Notes under the pieces: model-generated
What the model saw: only the letters and a program-made list of their open reading frames with translations
What the model was told of the DNA's origin: nothing
Databases searched by the model: none
Translations under genes and position numbers: made by a program
NCBI GenBank assembly: GCA_001725255.1
Contig: MEFV01000004.1
Coordinates: 124,001-188,000 of the forward strand
Reading direction: 5' to 3'
DNA from: Comamonas sp. SCN 67-35
GTDB lineage: Bacteria > Pseudomonadota > Gammaproteobacteria > Burkholderiales > Burkholderiaceae_C
Length of the DNA: 64,000 nt
Shown here: positions 60,574 to 64,000 of the stretch, piece by piece
Position numbering within the stretch: position 1 is the first letter of the stretch
How the letters are laid out: every line of letters begins with the position of its first letter

Positions 60574-61227
60574 TCAGGCGGCGCGCGCCACGCGGCCGAC
60601 GAAGGCCAGGCTCGCGCCCATGGCCATCAGCACGCCGCCGAGGACGCGATTCTGCACACGCTGGGTGCGCTCGGACGAGAGCCAGCGGCGCAAGCTGGAG
60701 GCCAGCGCGGCATACCCGTGCATCACCACCAGATCCACGGAAATGGTGGTCGCCAGCAAAATCAGCAACTGCAGCCACAGCGGCCGGTCGGTCCGCAGGA
60801 ACTGCGGCAGGACGGCCACCATGAACACGATGCCCTTGGGGTTGGTCGCGTTGGTGAACAGCCCGCGCATGAAGCGCTGGCGCGCGCTCAGCCGCGCCAC
60901 TTGCGCTGTCTTCGCGGGCGATGCGGCATCCTGCGCAGGCAGCACGGGCGCCTGCCACTGCTTGAAGCCCAGCCACAGCAGGTAGGCCGCACCCAGCATC
61001 TTCACGACCATGAAGGCGGTGCCGGACGCCAGCAGCAGCGCCCCGATGCCCGCGCCCGCCACCAGCAGGATGATCGCCAGGCCCGCTTGCAGCCCCAAGA
61101 TGGTCGCGCTGGCCTGGCGCACGCCATAGGCCAGGCCATGGCTCATCGACAGCACGGCGCCCGAGCCGGGCGACAGCGCAATCGCCCACGAGGCGACGAA
61201 ATACGCCAGCCAGATGTGCCAGTCCAT
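60574..61227 (-). CDS. LysE/RhtB-family amino acid exporter
   Basis: A 217-residue inner-membrane protein with six hydrophobic segments. WLAYFVASWAIALSPGSGAV is the first helix with the family's SPGPG-like turn, and SARQRFMRGLFTNATNPKGI VFMVAVLPQFL is the conserved centre. Members export lysine, homoserine lactones or threonine. The HMG-CoA lyase gene ends 1 bp before its start, so it is co-transcribed. Confidence 0.9.
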   Translation of the reverse strand: MDWHIWLAYFVASWAIALSPGSGAVLSMSHGLAYGVRQASATILGLQAGLAIILLVAGAGIGALLLASGTAFMVVKMLGAAYLLWLGFKQWQAPVLPAQDAASPAKTAQVARLSARQRFMRGLFTNATNPKGIVFMVAVLPQFLRTDRPLWLQLLILLATTISVDLVVMHGYAALASSLRRWLSSERTQRVQNRVLGGVLMAMGASLAFVGRVARAA

Positions 61228-61228
61228 G

Positions 61229-62137
61229 TCAGCCCGCCCGCTTGTTCAGGATGGCCACCGCCACGCGCGATTGCGGCTTCTTGCCCAGCACGCCGCTGAT
61301 GGCGGCGCCCGCATCAACGAGCTTGTCCAGGTCGATCCCCGTCTCTATGCCCAGGCCGTTCATCAGGTAGACCACGTCTTCGGTCGCGACGTTGCCCGTC
61401 GCGCCCTTGGCGTAGGGGCAGCCGCCCAGGCCCGAAACGGACGACTGGAAGTTCCACACGCCCAGCTCCATCGCCGCCAGCGTGTTGGAAAGCGCCTGCC
61501 CGTAGGTGTCGTGAAAATGCCCCGAGACGTGGTCGACGTCGTAATGCTTGAGCGCCGCCTCGATGGCGCGCTGCACCTTGCGCGGCGTGCCCACGCCTAT
61601 GGTGTCGGCCACGTCCACGCGCTCGACGCCTATACCCTTCATCAGCCCCGCGAGGTACTCCACGCGCGCGGGCGCGACCTCGCCCTCGTAGGGGCAGCCC
61701 ACGGTGCAGCTCATCGCGCCGCGCACCGCGATGCCCGCCGCGCGCGCGGCCTGCACCACCGGCGCGAAGCGCTCGATGCTCTCGGCGATGCTGCAGTTGA
61801 TGTTCCTCTGGCTGAAGGCCTCGCTCGCCGCGCCGAAGACGACGATCTCGTCGGGCTGGTCCAGCAGCGCGGCCTCGAAGCCCTTCATGTTGGGCACGAG
61901 CACCGAATAGCGCACACCCGGCTCGCGCCGCATGCCGCTCATCACCGCATGGTTGTCGGCCATCTGCGGCACCCACTTGGGACTGACGTAGCTCGTGACC
62001 TCGATTTCCTTCAGGCCCGCCGCGTGCAGGCGCGCGACGAGCTCGATCTTCGCCTCGCTCGCCACGGGCTGCTTTTCGTTCTGCAGGCCGTCGCGCGGGC
62101 CGACGTCGATGATCCGCACTCGGGAGGGGTATTGCAT
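61229..62137 (-). CDS. mvaB: hydroxymethylglutaryl-CoA lyase
   Basis: A 302-residue HMG-CoA lyase that splits HMG-CoA into acetyl-CoA and acetoacetate. It has RIIDVGPRDGLQNEKQPVAS, SYVSPKWVPQMADN, metal-binding HFHDTYGQALSN, and the loop SGLGGCPYAKGATGNVATED with the catalytic Cys. It ends with GKKPQSRVAVAILNKRAG. The ATG 62137 was chosen, as the extension to 62206 runs into the carboxylase gene. With the adjacent biotin-dependent carboxylase it forms the leucine degradation unit. It is distinct from the island paralog. Confidence 0.95.
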   Translation of the reverse strand: MQYPSRVRIIDVGPRDGLQNEKQPVASEAKIELVARLHAAGLKEIEVTSYVSPKWVPQMADNHAVMSGMRREPGVRYSVLVPNMKGFEAALLDQPDEIVVFGAASEAFSQRNINCSIAESIERFAPVVQAARAAGIAVRGAMSCTVGCPYEGEVAPARVEYLAGLMKGIGVERVDVADTIGVGTPRKVQRAIEAALKHYDVDHVSGHFHDTYGQALSNTLAAMELGVWNFQSSVSGLGGCPYAKGATGNVATEDVVYLMNGLGIETGIDLDKLVDAGAAISGVLGKKPQSRVAVAILNKRAG

Positions 62138-62156
62138 CGCAGTTCTCCAAAAAACC

Positions 62157-64000
62157 TCAAGCCGTCGCCAGCTTAAGCAGTTCCTCGCCCTCGGCCACCT
62201 GGTCACCGGGCGCGTAGAGCAGCTCGGCCACGGTGCCGTCGCGCGGCGCGGCGATGGTGTGCTCCATTTTCATCGCCTCCATCACCGCCAGCGCCTGGCC
62301 CTTGCTCACTTTATCGCCCGCCTTCACGGCGAACGAGACCACCTTGCCCGGCATGGGCGCGGTGAGGCGCCCGCCCTCTTCCTGCGACGCGCCGGCCTGC
62401 GCCAGTTGGTCGATCATGGTGATGCGCGTGGCGCCCTGCGGGGCGAACACGTCGAGCAGCCCGCCACGCGCGTAGACCGCCATCGTCTCACGCCGGCCGG
62501 CAAAGCGCAGGTCGATGCGCTCGCCCGCCACGCGCTCGAACACCAGCGCGCCGCTCACGGCCTGTTCGCCCTCGCCCACAGTCAATTGCAGCGCGCCATC
62601 GTGCGCGTAATGCAGCGTCGCCGTCTGCGCCGCGCCGCCGAAGTCCAGCGCAAAGCGGCGCACCACCGTGCCATGCGAATGCCAGCCATCGCGGCGGCTG
62701 AAGGGATCGGCCGTCTCGCGCGCGCGCTCGGCCAGCAGCGTGTGCGCCACCGCGGCGGCGGCGGCCAGCGGCAGGCCCACGGGCTCTTGCTGGAACAGCG
62801 CCGCGCGCTCGCGCTCGATCAGCGCGGTATCGAGCTCGGCTTTGGCAAACGCATGGCTCGCCACGGCACGGCGCAGAAACTGCACGTTGGTGGCGAGGCC
62901 GACGATGTGCGTCGCCGCCAGCGCCTCTTTCAAGCGCGCCAAGGCCTGCTCGCGCGTGGCGCCGTGCACGATCAGCTTGGCGATCATGCTGTCGTAGAAC
63001 GGGCTGATCGCGTCGCCCTCGCGCACGCCATCGTCGAAGCGCACGTGAATGCCCGCGCCCTGCAGCGCCGCGCGCTCGAAGCCCACGTGCAGCGGCTTGC
63101 GGTAGACCGCGAGCTGGCCGGTAGCGGGCAGGAAGTCGTTGTCCGGCGTTTCCGCGCAGATGCGCGCCTCGATCGCGTGGCCGGTGATGTGCAAATCCTC
63201 CTGCCGGCACGGCAGCGGCTCGCCCGCGGCCACACGCAACTGCCACTCGACCAGATCCTGCCCGGTGATCGCCTCGGTCACCGGATGCTCCACCTGCAGG
63301 CGCGTGTTCATCTCCATGAAGAAGAACTGCATCTGCTCGGGGTGCGCGTAGCCGCCCGGCTGCTCGACGATGAACTCCACCGTGCCCGCGCCGACGTAAT
63401 TCACCGCGCGCGCCGCCGCCACGGCCGCTTCGCCCATCTTGCGGCGCATCTCGGGCGTGAGCCCGGGCGCGGGCGATTCTTCCAGCACCTTCTGATGGCG
63501 CCGCTGCGTGGAGCAGTCGCGCTCGAAGAGGTAGACCACATTCCCGTGCGTGTCGCCGAAGATCTGGATCTCGATATGGCGCGGGCGCTGCACGAGTTTT
63601 TCGACCAGCACCGCATCGTTGGCGAAGCTGTTCATCGCCTCGCGCTGGCACGACACCAGCGCCGCGGCGAAGTCTTCGCTCTTGTAGACCTCGCGCATGC
63701 CCTTGCCGCCGCCGCCCGCGCTGGCCTTGATGAGCACCGGGTAGCCGATCCGGTCGGCCTCGCGCTGCAGCAGCGCCGGGTCCTGGTCCTCGCCCTGGTA
63801 GCCCGGCACCAGCGGCACGCCCGCCTTGGCCATGAGGCGCTTGGATTCGGCCTTCAGGCCCATCGCCTGGATGCTTGACGGTAGCGGGCCGATGAAGACC
63901 AGCCCCGCATCCGCGCAGGCCTGTGCGAAGTGCGTGTTCTCGCTCAGAAAACCGTAACCGGGGTGGATCGCCTGCGCGCCCGTGGCCTTGGCCGCGTCGA
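62157..64000 (-). CDS. mccA: acyl-CoA carboxylase biotin-carrying alpha subunit, probably methylcrotonyl-CoA (partial)
   Basis: Biotin carboxylase plus biotin carrier, cut off at its N-terminus by the window end. Visible parts are KATGAQAIHPGYGFLSEN near the edge, the ATP-grasp loop KASAGGGGKGMREV, FMEMNTRLQVEHPVTE, and the biotinylation site AVMEAMKMEHTIAAP near the C-terminus. The neighbour HMG-CoA lyase favours methylcrotonyl-CoA carboxylase (leucine breakdown) over propionyl- or acetyl-CoA carboxylase. Read end at 64000 is open. Confidence 0.92.
   Translation of the reverse strand, partial: DAAKATGAQAIHPGYGFLSENTHFAQACADAGLVFIGPLPSSIQAMGLKAESKRLMAKAGVPLVPGYQGEDQDPALLQREADRIGYPVLIKASAGGGGKGMREVYKSEDFAAALVSCQREAMNSFANDAVLVEKLVQRPRHIEIQIFGDTHGNVVYLFERDCSTQRRHQKVLEESPAPGLTPEMRRKMGEAAVAAARAVNYVGAGTVEFIVEQPGGYAHPEQMQFFFMEMNTRLQVEHPVTEAITGQDLVEWQLRVAAGEPLPCRQEDLHITGHAIEARICAETPDNDFLPATGQLAVYRKPLHVGFERAALQGAGIHVRFDDGVREGDAISPFYDSMIAKLIVHGATREQALARLKEALAATHIVGLATNVQFLRRAVASHAFAKAELDTALIERERAALFQQEPVGLPLAAAAAVAHTLLAERARETADPFSRRDGWHSHGTVVRRFALDFGGAAQTATLHYAHDGALQLTVGEGEQAVSGALVFERVAGERIDLRFAGRRETMAVYARGGLLDVFAPQGATRITMIDQLAQAGASQEEGGRLTAPMPGKVVSFAVKAGDKVSKGQALAVMEAMKMEHTIAAPRDGTVAELLYAPGDQVAEGEELLKLATA

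Overview
The window is a GC-rich bacterial chromosome segment whose gene content and order point to a betaproteobacterium of the family Comamonadaceae (Acidovorax/Alicycliphilus-like). Pointers are the tlpA-mpl divergence, tyrS-glmU facing an M23 peptidase-anmK pair, rplM-rpsI-(terminator)-bactofilin-erpA, an ImuABC mutasome, many TRAP transporters, and a dispersed 16-bp repeat (AAGCGC-N3-CAGCTAT). The genus call is inference; no rRNA or tRNA gene was seen.

Layout. 1-3.7 kb: thioredoxin-like protein (cut by the window edge), a hypothetical protein, mpl for peptidoglycan recycling, and a zinc-ribbon/PD-(D/E)XK nuclease-like protein. 3.8-10.7 kb: a TetR-linked catabolic operon (TRAP transporter P-Q-M, SMP-30 lactonase-like protein, cyclase-family hydrolase, fumarylacetoacetase). 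10.9-13.3 kb: an amino-acid ABC importer with binding protein and two permeases but no ATPase. 13.6-18.0 kb: accessory genes, namely a protealysin-type metalloprotease with its emfourin-like inhibitor, a frameshifted XRE-cupin regulator divergent from a small ORF and a DUF169 protein, a VIT-family metal transporter, and a 35-residue protein. 18.1-23.3 kb: the SOS mutasome imuA-imuB-dnaE2 behind a LexA box. 23.7-25.9 kb: ArsR-rhodanese, a secreted protein, DsrE and a methyltransferase.

25.9-35.3 kb is a catabolic island (cupin, TRAP Q-M-P, 2OG-Fe(II) oxygenase-like, NIPSNAP, CaiB-type CoA transferase, HMG-CoA-lyase-like, maleate-isomerase-like, GntR/FCD regulator, isochorismatase-like amidohydrolase). 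It is bounded on one side by the 3' end of the intact glmS and on the other by a second, diverged copy of the last ~215 bp of glmS in the same orientation. This looks like integration or recombination at the glmS 3' end; no recombinase gene remains.

35.3-49.7 kb is mostly housekeeping: glmS, an Lrp/AsnC regulator, cbpA-cbpM, tyrS-glmU with a translationally coupled sensorless histidine kinase, M23 peptidase-anmK, an MFS exporter, erpA, bactofilin, a coiled-coil membrane protein, rplM-rpsI. 49.8-55.6 kb is one double-length UvrA with four ATPase cassettes. It carries an AT-rich nested palindrome inside its reading frame. 55.8-59.0 kb is again accessory: an Xre-RES toxin-antitoxin pair, a stand-alone HsdR N-terminal-type nuclease, and a DUF4124 gene split by an in-frame stop. 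59.3-64 kb: DsbA-family isomerase, YbaK-type deacylase, LysE exporter, then HMG-CoA lyase and the biotin-carrying subunit of an acyl-CoA carboxylase (leucine catabolism), which runs off the window.
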